Shown one piece after another: positions 34,354-44,400 of a stretch of 64,000 nt of DNA (its first letter is position 1; every line of letters begins with the position of its first letter). The DNA lies in contig NZ_WWEO01000045.1 of NCBI RefSeq assembly GCF_009928685.1, forward strand, positions 806,001-870,000, read 5' to 3'. This DNA comes from Mucilaginibacter agri. Its GTDB lineage: Bacteria > Bacteroidota > Bacteroidia > Sphingobacteriales > Sphingobacteriaceae. Made by a program: the position numbers and the translations under genes. Below the pieces are notes generated by a model. It had not been told where the DNA came from and searched no databases. It saw nothing but the letters and a program-made list of their open reading frames with translations.

Positions 34354-35061
34354 TTACTTTTTCTTGCCAACCGGAATCGGTATACCTACCCCCAGTTGGA
34401 AATATTGGTTTTTAGCACTGAAGGGCACCTCGCTCTTATACACATTTACAAAGCCCTGCGAAAACCTGAAATTGAGCCTAACGCCATTGCCTTTATAAAA
34501 AGCATACTGAATGTCGGCGGCTGCATCAATATCAAATCGGCCGTAATAATCATTTGTCTTATAAACAAGCTTTTCATCGCCCCCATCGGGCAGTGTTTGC
34601 GTATAGATATCCTTTGCTATGGTGCGGATGGCAATCTGAGGGCCGGCTGCGAGGCTTAGTTCTGGTGTTAGATTATAGCGCATCAACGGGCTTATTTCGA
34701 AATAGGTGAGCTTGCGTGCAATGTCCGCATCGAGAGCACCCGGCACATTGGGTTGTAACTGATAGGCGAACGGAATAGCATTTGCCCCCCTCGATGATTT
34801 AAAGATGAAGTAATTACTCAATGTCCACCTCCCTTTTAACCTTACATTAGTATAAGCTCCAAACGCCAAACCGGGGCGCAAATTCGAACTTGGCGTGTTG
34901 GTAAGGTCCGATGCCTCCAAAGCCAAATGAATACCCAGCGAAATATTGTCGTTCTGTATTTTGCCGCCAAATAATAAAGCCAATAGCGCCTGTCCACGTG
35001 CGGGCATAGCATAAATACATAAGCAAAACAGAACAGGTAGATATTTTTTCGACTTGTGCAT
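34354..35061 (-). CDS. Porin-family outer membrane beta-barrel protein
   Basis: 235 residues from ATG at 35061. The frame is open to 35172, but promoter g has its -7 element at 35103-35096, so earlier starts would not be transcribed, and this one gives a signal peptide (MHKSKKYLPVLFCLCIYAMP...RGQ). The mature chain is an outer membrane beta-barrel (LRPGLAFGAYTNVRLKGRWT, YFEISPLMRYNLTPELSLAA) ending FQLGVGIPIPVGKKK. It is the first gene of the operon with the Spy-like, unknown barrel and BamA-like genes. Substrate unknown. Confidence 0.7.
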   Translation of the reverse strand: MHKSKKYLPVLFCLCIYAMPARGQALLALLFGGKIQNDNISLGIHLALEASDLTNTPSSNLRPGLAFGAYTNVRLKGRWTLSNYFIFKSSRGANAIPFAYQLQPNVPGALDADIARKLTYFEISPLMRYNLTPELSLAAGPQIAIRTIAKDIYTQTLPDGGDEKLVYKTNDYYGRFDIDAAADIQYAFYKGNGVRLNFRFSQGFVNVYKSEVPFSAKNQYFQLGVGIPIPVGKKK

Positions 35062-35095
35062 TTGGCTGGTTTTAAGGCGCGTGCATTTATACCTA

Positions 35096-35167
35096 CAAAG
35101 TAAACCCGTTACCAAGCGATGGAGGCTTATTTGGCCGTCCAAATTGTTGCAATTCAAAAGATGCAAC
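35096..35167 (-). promoter_or_regulatory. Dyad-type promoter g, porin operon
   Basis: The most symmetrical copy: minus strand GTTGCA-N10-TGCAAC (35167-35146), with TTACTTTG (35103-35096) ending 50 nt beyond. The predicted start near 35090 is about 29 nt before the ATG at 35061. Confidence 0.7.
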
Positions 35168-35276
35168 CGCATTATTATATAATGCGATGCATTTTTCGGA
35201 AATCAGGAAGGAAAACAGTAAGGTGTATATGTGATTGGTGCGAAACTATGCACCGGAGGTATTGTTGATTTGCAAA

Positions 35277-36407
35277 TTAATGTTTGCTATTATTTTGATG
35301 AGTTGATGCCTCATTTAGCGCCGCAGTTATTAAAGAATGTTTATCGTCCGTGTCTTGCCCCAGCTCCCAAAACATAATGCCCCCACCATATTTCATAGCG
35401 CCACGGGTTTTCTTTTTCACCGTATTTATGCCATCATAATAAATGGTGTAATGTTTTGATGTGTCTTTAGCAGAGATTGGCTTACTTGTTTTAATAACGG
35501 CGCTGTCGCTATATGCGTTGCCCCCTTCTTTTAATATGGTTTTAAAGGTTAAAACATGGCCTTCCTGCGGGATGCCACTCGGCCTTCCATAAATGGGCAT
35601 ACCGAGTACGCATTTATTTTTACTCATTTTACGAACGCGCAGCCAATAATAGAAACTATTATAAGCAACCTTACTATGCTGCACATAAGGTTTATCATCG
35701 CTATAATCGTCATAGATCATCACGTTAAACCAGTCTACCCAAGGGCCGGTCAAAAGCTCCTTCTCAATCGCGCTGGCCCGCTTATGAACCTTGTTTACTC
35801 CAGGCGCCACAGCACAGCTAAAATAGTACCGGCCGTTAACGTGGCAACTATCGCCCAATTGCTTTGCAAATGCAGTAAATGGCTTATCTGTTTTTTCCCT
35901 TATCGTTGGAAACTCCCAATCCAGATCTACGCCATCTGCTCCGTATTGCCTAACTAACTGCATTATATGATGTATAGCTTTAGATCTATCGCCAACATCT
36001 TTAGTCATCTTCTTAAACTCATATGGATCTCCACTGATTCCCAAAAAAGCTTTACTATGATTCCGGTGTGCTCTCCTTATCAAAGATTTCAGGACTTCCG
36101 GATAGATTACCTTTACCACATTATTAGTTAACAATTGCGCACAAGCATATACCACCACATTACATTGCGCAAACTTTTTTTCAGCTACCTCACTCGAGTC
36201 TCGTGAGTCCAACATGTAACCCACGATCTTAAAGCCTAACTCCGGTGGCACCATTATTTTTATAGGTAGTGGTTTATCCGGCTGCTTAATAACTGGCTCT
36301 TTGACTGACATTTGCTTTTTATCATTCGAATTGCAGCCACATAATACACTCATGGTTAGCAATAATAACCAAAATAGCAGACTGGCTAATCCGTGCTTTA
36401 TTTTCAC
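35277..36407 (-). CDS. GH18 family lipoprotein
   Basis: 376 residues with a lipoprotein signal (VLCGC, Cys23 or Cys25). DGVDLDWE at residues 158-165 is the GH18 catalytic motif DxxDxDxE, with Glu165 as acid/base. The rest of a TIM barrel follows (KAFLGISGDP, WVDWFNVMIYDDYSDDKPY, KCVLGMPIYGRPSG, GGIMFWELGQDTDDKHSL). It should hydrolyse beta-1,4-GlcNAc linkages (chitin, peptidoglycan-like or N-glycan substrates) at the cell surface. It is a single gene divergent from the giant adhesin operon, separated by a 482-nt interval holding promoter e. Confidence 0.85.
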   Translation of the reverse strand: MKIKHGLASLLFWLLLLTMSVLCGCNSNDKKQMSVKEPVIKQPDKPLPIKIMVPPELGFKIVGYMLDSRDSSEVAEKKFAQCNVVVYACAQLLTNNVVKVIYPEVLKSLIRRAHRNHSKAFLGISGDPYEFKKMTKDVGDRSKAIHHIMQLVRQYGADGVDLDWEFPTIREKTDKPFTAFAKQLGDSCHVNGRYYFSCAVAPGVNKVHKRASAIEKELLTGPWVDWFNVMIYDDYSDDKPYVQHSKVAYNSFYYWLRVRKMSKNKCVLGMPIYGRPSGIPQEGHVLTFKTILKEGGNAYSDSAVIKTSKPISAKDTSKHYTIYYDGINTVKKKTRGAMKYGGGIMFWELGQDTDDKHSLITAALNEASTHQNNSKH

Positions 36408-36889
36408 ATCGATCTTAATTAGTAATCATTTTCATTCGATTCATTTGCAGCAGCCTTTACCAAAGCGATTAAATGATATATAACAGGTATACTATAATTC
36501 ATACCTTAATATTATAGATAGCTTCTTTATAACAGTTACCGTTCACTTTGGTGCAATTTTATTAATCCGGCACATCTGTTATATTCCAAAGTTCTGCAAT
36601 CTTGGCTACCTGATAATCAAGACTCTTGTTGCAAGTTTAAATTTGAAACACATCTTAAAGCCTAATCAATACTATCAGGCATCTCATTTCTCTACATTTG
36701 ATTACACATACCTAAAAACAGTTAAACATTTATTGCTTTATCATAATCAGGATTAACTACTGGCATCCCCTGCGGCAATGTTTAAATTCAACCCCATAAC
36801 ACTGCGGCGCTAGTATTTAAGTAAGAATGGCTCCAGGCGATTTTGTTTCTGATGGTCTGTCAAAAATCGATGTCAGTAATCGCGTTAAT
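36408..36889. other. Divergent intergenic region with promoter e and long adhesin leader
   Basis: This 482-nt gap holds promoter e (36628-36700) and an estimated 185-nt 5' leader of the adhesin operon. No hairpin terminator or further ORF was seen. The leader contains an in-frame upstream ATG (36827) that would add 21 residues to the first adhesin protein. Confidence 0.5.
36628..36700 (+). promoter_or_regulatory. Dyad-type promoter e, giant adhesin operon
   Basis: Plus strand GTTGCA-N10-TGAAAC (36628-36649), with a perfect Bacteroidota -7 element TACATTTG (36693-36700) ending 51 nt past the dyad. It points towards the type IX adhesin genes. Unlike the envelope promoters, it leaves a long leader (about 185 nt) before the ATG at 36890. 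No matching -7 element was found at this spacing on the GH18 side. Confidence 0.65.
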
Positions 36890-39800
36890 ATGGTAAGATT
36901 TTTACGAATACATTTAGCCGTAGTACTACTTATACTACTTGCACAATGCGTTGTAAAAGCGCAAAACTGTACTATAAATGCAGGGGTAAATCAGACACTT
37001 TGCGAAGGCACCTCATTTACATTAATCGGTACAGGTAACGGCAACTTTACCGACTTGCCAAAATGGACACAAATTGCGGGGCCTGCGGTTACTTTATCAG
37101 CGTCAACAATAGCCAACGGGCAGGTTACTGCCAATGTTACCGGTTATACAAAAGGCATTGCCTATACATTCAGGCTATCAGCAAAATGCACCGACGGGAC
37201 ACCCGTTTCTGACGATGCTATTTATATATTTTCACCACTTACAGTGGCTAGCGCGGGGCCACCGGTAACATCTTGTCCGGGAGTGATAACCATGGCCGCC
37301 AACGCCGTAAAACCAGGAGAAACAGGCACATGGCAAGTAATAAATGGTAATTTACCACTACCATCGCCGGTTAATGACCCACATGCCACGGTCACCCTTC
37401 CCACAACCGGCAATGGTGTGGGCACAACCATCTTCCGTTGGAAAATAACCGATGGTACATGTACCTCTACCTCAGATGTTGCAGTAACTGATATAGGGGG
37501 AGTAACACCTGTAACAGCATCTGGGCCGGGTGCTACAGTTGCCTGTTATACTTCATTTGCCAGTACAAATATATCTGGCTCGTACCCCGGCACCGGTAAC
37601 GGCCAAATGGGTACATGGTCTTTTATAAGTGGGCCTAGTACTCCCGTTTTCGGCGATATCCATAATAACAACACTACTTTAGGTAATTTGCAGGGCGGAA
37701 CTTATGTGGTTCGATGGACCGTATCAGGCCCTTGCGTTAATGGTTCTGCAGATGTCACCATACAGGTTGCCCCTCCCTCCCAGGACGTAACACAGGCGGG
37801 TGGAACAACTTCTAACTATTGTGACAACCGTACCAGCACTGTTTTAAATGGTGTACGACCTTTATATGCCAATGAAACTGTACTATGGACACAGGCAGCC
37901 GGCCCCGCTGGTGCAACTATTGTTAGCCCAACGTCTCCCTCAACTGCAATTAACGGACTTTTACCGCCTAACCAGTACGATTTTAATTATACAATTACCA
38001 ATAGTGTTACCAATTGCAGTTCGACAGGTACTTATCGTATTCGTTATATTAATCCTCCACAGTTTGTAACCTTTCCGGTTAGCCCGGTGGTTTTACCTAC
38101 CGACACCCTGCAATATAATGTTGTCTATTCAACATCGGGTGGTAACCTGTTGCAATTTGCACTGGTAAATTCACCGGCAGGATCAAAGGTTTTGGATAGC
38201 ATTGGCCTCAACAACTACCTTAACGCGGGCGCTACATCAGAGCTGGTTAGAGGGATGGATAAACCAGGCAACTATATTTATCGGTTTAAACTATCAAACA
38301 ATAACGCCACCGGAGGATGTGAAGACGTTTATAAGGATATTTCTATAATTGTTTCACGGAAACCGTATGATTCTAACGCAGGCACGTCACAATTTTTAGC
38401 TTGCGGAAGTACAACGGCAACACTGGCAGGTAACGCACCCACCGCAGGAGACAATGGCCAGGGCACTTGGACACAAATAAGCGGTCCAAGTATTGCTGCA
38501 ATTCAGGATATACATTCAAATACAACAACAGTCAGTAATCTAGTCTCTGGTGTTTATATCTTCAGGTGGATTATCTCCGCAGGAAACAATGTTCAGGACA
38601 ATACGGAATCAATCGTTCATATTATTGTGGCATCGCCACCAACCACAGTTGATGCCGGCGCAGACGTTGGAACTTGTTACGGTACACCCATAAAACTCAA
38701 CGGTAACCAACCGAAAGATGAAGAGACAGGTACATGGTCTGTAGTTTCAGAAACTCCGGCAATACCGGCTAGCACCATCACATTTTCGGATATACATGAT
38801 CCGCAGGCAATAGCAAATGGGTTCAGGCCATTTAAAGTTTATAAACTGCAATGGACCATAAGCAATACCTGCGGAAGTATTGCAGATACGGTTAGCATTA
38901 ATACCACCGTAACAGATGGCCCTCAGCAAGCCGTGGCAGGGCCTGACCAGTGTTTAGCCTCTGGCACAAGTAGTTTTAATTTAGCGGCCAATGCACCCAG
39001 CGCCGACGAAACCGGCACATGGACCCTGCTACCTGGTGCACCAAACACACCTATTTACAGCACCACGGCCAGCAGTCAAACCGTAACAGGAGCCGTGAAC
39101 GGAAGATATACTTTTGAATGGAAGCTCGATAAAGGAGGTTGTACATCGTCGAGAGATACGGTTGAGATAACTATTTCTGCCCCGACCACAGCTGCGACAA
39201 TTGCTGGTGCCCCCTTGCAATCAGTTTGCGGTTCTACAACGATAACGCTTAACGGAAATACACCAGCAGCAACAGAAGCAGGTTTATGGACTCAAACCGG
39301 AGGTTTAGGCGGCGCTGTTATCACGTCGCCTAACTCAGCCACTACCACAGTTACTGGGCTTGGAGACGGAGCCTATAAGTTTACCTGGACTATCTCTAAC
39401 GGAAGTTGCTCAAGTTCATCGGCTGACATAACCTACAATGTAAATCAGGCCGCAACTATAGCCAATGCAGGCCCCAATCAAAATATATGTGATGTTAATA
39501 CTACCACCCTGGCTGCTAATCCCATTGTAGTTGGTTCAGGTGTATGGTCTGTAGTAAGCGGGCCAAACACCCCAAGGTTTACAGATATAACTGACCCGCA
39601 TACTATTATAAGCGGACTGGTGTTAGGTACGTATACTTTAACATGGACTGCTACCAATGGCACAATTTGCCCACCTTCATCATCAAATGTATCCATTACC
39701 GTGGGGCTGTCTGCCAATGCAGGTCCTGATCAAAACCTTTGTAATACCACGATCACTGTGTTATCGGGCAATGAGGGCACTACCGGCACATGGACAGAAA

Positions 39801-41380
39801 TTAGCGGCCCCTCTACCGTAACATTAACACCGAACTCTAACAACACCTCAGAAGTTACCGGTCTTATACCTGGCACTTACGTGTTTAGATACACCGTAAC
39901 AGTGGGTGGTTGCGGAAATTTAACCGACGATGTCACGGTGAACGTTTCCGGGCCACCGTCAACTGCCGATGCCGGTCCGGATCAGAACCTTTGTACAAGT
40001 GCAGGTACAACGGTTACACTCACAGCCGCGACACCAACCGTAGGCACCGGCATGTGGAGTATAGACAGCGAACCGGGCGGCGCTAACGCAACAATAGCAT
40101 CCGCTGCTACACCTTCTACGGCAGTTAATAACCTTTCTGTACCGGGAGTTTATATTTTAAGATGGACAGTTTCTGCAAATAGCTGTACAGGCATGCAATC
40201 CAGTAATGATATCGTGCGCATAGAGGTATCATTACCACCAACTACTGCACAAGCCATGGCGGCACAGCCAACAGACTGTACAAGCAGTGTTATACTAACC
40301 GGCACAACACCAACGGTGGGTATAGGAACATGGACATTGGTAAGCGGACCATCTACACCAACTATTGATGCGCCAAATTCGCCAACAACAACCATTTCCA
40401 ACATAACAGCTTCTACAACGCCATATATATTCAGGTGGACAATAACTAACGGTAGCTGCGCTCCGTCATCAGCAGATGTTAATATTACGGTGATAGACAA
40501 TACACCTGCCTTAGCGGCAGCAGGCACAGTGGCCGACAAGTGTACCCCGGCCGTGGGCGGCAATACATCTGTTAATCTGGCTTCAACTAATGTATTAACC
40601 GGTAATGACCAGGGCACCTGGACTGTGGTAATCCAACCGGCATCGAGCCCTGCTGTAGCATTTAGCGACATTCACAGCCCCACTGCAATAGCGAGTGGAT
40701 TAGTAGCAGGAGAGTATAATTTCAAATGGACCATCACCAACCTAAGCTCCTGTACTTCAGCAGATACAGCGGGTTTCAGAATTTACGACCCACCGTCAAC
40801 CGCGGATGCAGGGCCGCCGACATCTGGTTACTGTTTGTACGCCCCTGTTGTATTGGCTGCAACAGCCCCAACAACCGGAATTGGAACCTGGACGGTAGTT
40901 TCAATGCCCACGGGAGCTGCAACCCCAGTGTTCAGTTCTGTAAATGACCCTCACGCCACCGTAACGGGATTGGTGCAGGGCGATTACGATTTGCGCTGGA
41001 CAACATCAAATGGTCCGTGCGTAACCAGTCAGGACGATATTATCATAACCATTAACGATTGCCAGATAGCAATAGCCAAGGATAATCCCAACACGCCGGT
41101 ATTGCAACCCGACGGAAGCTTTAACGTAACATTTGTATTCCATGTAAAAAACACAGGCACAGTAGCGGTGAATAATGTACAGGTTGTAGACAACCTGATA
41201 ACTACGTTCCCATCGCCCAAAACATTTACTAAGGTAAGTATCGCAACCACCGGGGCACTAACGGCAAACAACAACTTTAACGGAAATTCTGACACCAATC
41301 TGCTCACGGCAGGTTCGTCCAGTCTGGCTTCCGGAGTTGAACAGACAGTGACACTGGTTGTAAATGTTAAACTGAATTGA
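36890..41380 (+). CDS. Large secreted Ig-like repeat protein (adhesin partner)
   Basis: 1496 residues from ATG at 36890, chosen over 36827 because it gives the signal peptide MVRFLRIHLAVVLLILLAQC...KAQ. It contains about 14-15 PKD/Ig-like repeats of roughly 90 residues with the pattern AGPDQxLC...GTWTxVSGP...PxTxVxGL..GxYxFRWTxSNGxC, with a Cys and a core Trp in most repeats. The last 105 residues are the first half of a DUF11-like module and stop abruptly at LVVNVKLN. There is no type IX sorting domain, so export beyond the periplasm is unexplained unless it travels with its partner. It is the first gene of the operon with the giant adhesin (21-nt gap), PorP/SprF and OmpA genes. Confidence 0.8.
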   Translation: MVRFLRIHLAVVLLILLAQCVVKAQNCTINAGVNQTLCEGTSFTLIGTGNGNFTDLPKWTQIAGPAVTLSASTIANGQVTANVTGYTKGIAYTFRLSAKCTDGTPVSDDAIYIFSPLTVASAGPPVTSCPGVITMAANAVKPGETGTWQVINGNLPLPSPVNDPHATVTLPTTGNGVGTTIFRWKITDGTCTSTSDVAVTDIGGVTPVTASGPGATVACYTSFASTNISGSYPGTGNGQMGTWSFISGPSTPVFGDIHNNNTTLGNLQGGTYVVRWTVSGPCVNGSADVTIQVAPPSQDVTQAGGTTSNYCDNRTSTVLNGVRPLYANETVLWTQAAGPAGATIVSPTSPSTAINGLLPPNQYDFNYTITNSVTNCSSTGTYRIRYINPPQFVTFPVSPVVLPTDTLQYNVVYSTSGGNLLQFALVNSPAGSKVLDSIGLNNYLNAGATSELVRGMDKPGNYIYRFKLSNNNATGGCEDVYKDISIIVSRKPYDSNAGTSQFLACGSTTATLAGNAPTAGDNGQGTWTQISGPSIAAIQDIHSNTTTVSNLVSGVYIFRWIISAGNNVQDNTESIVHIIVASPPTTVDAGADVGTCYGTPIKLNGNQPKDEETGTWSVVSETPAIPASTITFSDIHDPQAIANGFRPFKVYKLQWTISNTCGSIADTVSINTTVTDGPQQAVAGPDQCLASGTSSFNLAANAPSADETGTWTLLPGAPNTPIYSTTASSQTVTGAVNGRYTFEWKLDKGGCTSSRDTVEITISAPTTAATIAGAPLQSVCGSTTITLNGNTPAATEAGLWTQTGGLGGAVITSPNSATTTVTGLGDGAYKFTWTISNGSCSSSSADITYNVNQAATIANAGPNQNICDVNTTTLAANPIVVGSGVWSVVSGPNTPRFTDITDPHTIISGLVLGTYTLTWTATNGTICPPSSSNVSITVGLSANAGPDQNLCNTTITVLSGNEGTTGTWTEISGPSTVTLTPNSNNTSEVTGLIPGTYVFRYTVTVGGCGNLTDDVTVNVSGPPSTADAGPDQNLCTSAGTTVTLTAATPTVGTGMWSIDSEPGGANATIASAATPSTAVNNLSVPGVYILRWTVSANSCTGMQSSNDIVRIEVSLPPTTAQAMAAQPTDCTSSVILTGTTPTVGIGTWTLVSGPSTPTIDAPNSPTTTISNITASTTPYIFRWTITNGSCAPSSADVNITVIDNTPALAAAGTVADKCTPAVGGNTSVNLASTNVLTGNDQGTWTVVIQPASSPAVAFSDIHSPTAIASGLVAGEYNFKWTITNLSSCTSADTAGFRIYDPPSTADAGPPTSGYCLYAPVVLAATAPTTGIGTWTVVSMPTGAATPVFSSVNDPHATVTGLVQGDYDLRWTTSNGPCVTSQDDIIITINDCQIAIAKDNPNTPVLQPDGSFNVTFVFHVKNTGTVAVNNVQVVDNLITTFPSPKTFTKVSIATTGALTANNNFNGNSDTNLLTAGSSSLASGVEQTVTLVVNVKLN

Positions 41381-41401
41381 TAACCGGATAAACTTTAAAA
41401 A

Positions 41402-44400
41402 ATGAAACTCACAAAGACATTTTTAAAATTTGCGCTCCTGGTTATCTCGTTGGCCTTTATCCTGACACAAGACAGCTTTGCCCAGGTAACGTATACCTCT
41501 AAAAACACATCCACTGCAAATGGAACAGTGGGCACTGTACCAGTAACAGATGTTTCTAACAACGGAGCAACAGTCGATCGCTTAGCTGGGGATCAAACCC
41601 CAGTAAATTTCCCAATGATCGGAATCTCCGAAACGGTAGCAACACCAATTTTGCAAGCAAACGGATCTTATAATATTGTCTACACTTTCCTGATTCAAAA
41701 TTACGGGGCTATTGATTTAAGGACAATCAATGCCGTGAATGATTTGAGCACTGTTTTCACTTCGCCCCTAACCTATAGCGTAACCAGTTTAACCAGTAAT
41801 TTAGCTACGCTGACTGTCAATACGGCATTCAACGGCAATTCTGATAAAAACCTCTTAGTGCAGGCTTCAAGTACATTAGCAGCGGGTGCAAGTGGAACTT
41901 TAACCCTAACATTAAATGTAGTTACTAATGGCCAATACGGAGTATTCAACAGCACATCGACAACAAGTGCAGTTACTAATAACGTTGACGCCGTATTGGT
42001 GGCCGACGCATCAACTAATAACGCAAGCCCTAACCATGCAGATGGAACAAAAACACCATTAAACTTTACTGATCCGACCCCGGTAGCCCTTAACGCTTCG
42101 GATATACAGATCACTAAAACAGCAAGTACTTTAACACCAAACGCAGGCGACAACGTAACATTTACAGTCACAGCCCGAAACCTCGGGCCTGGCGACGCCG
42201 CTCCGGTTGTGGTCAATGATATACTGAATACAACAGGTTTTACACTGGTGAACACAACACCGTCTCAAGGTAATTATGATTCTAATACCGGTGTTTGGTC
42301 TGTTGGCACGTTACTGGTATCGGGGCAAGCTACCTTAACCATTGTGGCCACTGTATTGCCCGATAAGCCCGCGGGGGTTTACGTCAATACCGCAAGCAGT
42401 AACCATCCTGGCGATCCTGTAGCTACAAACAACAGCGCCACGGTTACACTTAGCCCGCAGGCTGTTGCTGATCTGCGTATAGCCAATACTGACAATAAAA
42501 CAAATTATGTCCCCGGCACAACCAACACCTATACCGTTACGGCTGTCAACCTGGGGCCAAGTAATGCTCCTGGCTCTATAATAATCTATACCTTGCCAAC
42601 TGGAATTACCGGCACATGGACCGCTGTCTACACCGGAGGAGCTACAGGCAATGCCAGCGGTACTAACAACATTAATGAGATTGTTAATTTACCAACTGGC
42701 TCATCGGTAATTTATACGATTGTTGTACCTATACCAAGCAGTCAGACAGGTAATTTCACCAGTACTGCAGCTGTGGCTACAGCAGCCGGGATAAACGACC
42801 TTAATCAAGGCAACAATACCGCCGTTGACGACGACATTAGGCTGGGCGATGCCGACCTTGCCATTACCAATACCGACAACAAGGGAACCTACACGCCTGG
42901 CACCAGCAATACTTATACGATTGTGGCAACTAATAACGGAGTTAGTGATGTAACAGGGGCAACCATAACTTACCCTTTACCTTCGGGAGTCACAGCAACG
43001 TGGACTGCGGTTTATACGGGAGGTGCAACGGGTAACGCGAGCGGTACCAACAGTATTAATGAACTGGTGAATTTGCCGGTTGGCGCTACGGTTACCTACA
43101 CTGTAATTGCAGCCATACCAAGTAATAAAAACGGCGGCCTTACCACTACGGCAAATATAGCGGTGCCGGTGGGTGTTGTTGACCCAACAACCACCAACAA
43201 CTCGGCTACGGATATTGATACCCAAAACAGCATTGTTAACCTCGCTATAACTAACACCGATGGAAAAACAATATATGTACCGGGGGTAGCTAATACCTAT
43301 TCAGTTATAGTTACTAATATAGGACCGAGCGACGCCATTGCTTCGAACGTAATTTACAACCTACCCGCCGGATTCACTTCAACTTGGAGCGCGACTTTTA
43401 CAGGCGGAGCCAGCGGTACAGCCAGTGGAGCTAATAACATCAATGAAATTGTGAACGTACCGGTTGGGGGCACAATCACATATACGGTTGTTATGCCAAT
43501 TTTGAGTAGTGAAATAAGTCCCGAAATTACCACCGTAGCAATAGTTGCCGCAAATTCCAGTATGACTGATTCTGCGACAGGAAACAATACTGCGAACGAC
43601 ACCGACACCCGGGTTGGCGGTGCCGATCTAAGTATTACCAACACCGATGGACAGACAACATATACGCCGGGTACATCCAATACTTACACTATTGTAGCCA
43701 CCAATAACGGGCCGAGTGATATTACCGGTGCAAGAATAACGTACCAGATCCCCCTAAATAGCGTTGCTGCATGGACTGCTAATTATACCGGAGGCGCCAC
43801 CGGAACGGCCAGCGGCAATGGCGATATTAATGAAACGGTAAATATGCCGGCAGGCTCTACGGTTATCTATACGGTAACTGTAGCTATTCCAAGTACTCAA
43901 ACGGGCACCTATACTACCACCGCAACAATTGCTTTACCAACTGGTGCAGTAGATCCAACCTCATCAAATAATATTGCCACTGATAGTGACAATCAGAATA
44001 GTGAAGCTGATTTAGCTATCACAAATACCGACGGTAAAATAAACTATGTGCCGGGCACCACCAATACTTATACAGTTGTGGCCACCAATACCGGTCCAAG
44101 TGATGCACAGGGTTCTAACGTAAGCTTCACGCTACCTGCAGGAATTACCACCGCCTGGACTGCAACGTATAGTGGAGGGGCAACGGGCAACGCAAGTGGC
44201 GCTAACAATGTTAACGAAACTGTAAACCTGCCGGCCAGCGGCACTGTTACCTACAACATCGTGGCTTCTATACCGAGTAACCAAACCGGAACCTTGACCA
44301 GTGTTGCCACAGTTACTCCGCCGTCATCTGTAACAGATCTAACAACTACTAACAATACAGCTAATGATGTTGACCTGAGAACCGGCGATGCAGATCTGAG

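Noticed and set aside
34354..35172. Longer start for the porin gene at 35172
   Set aside because: It would begin upstream of the predicted promoter g and bury the signal peptide; ATG 35061 fits both.
36827..36889. Start of the first adhesin protein at 36827
   Set aside because: It would add 21 polar residues before the signal peptide; ATG 36890 gives a normal signal sequence.
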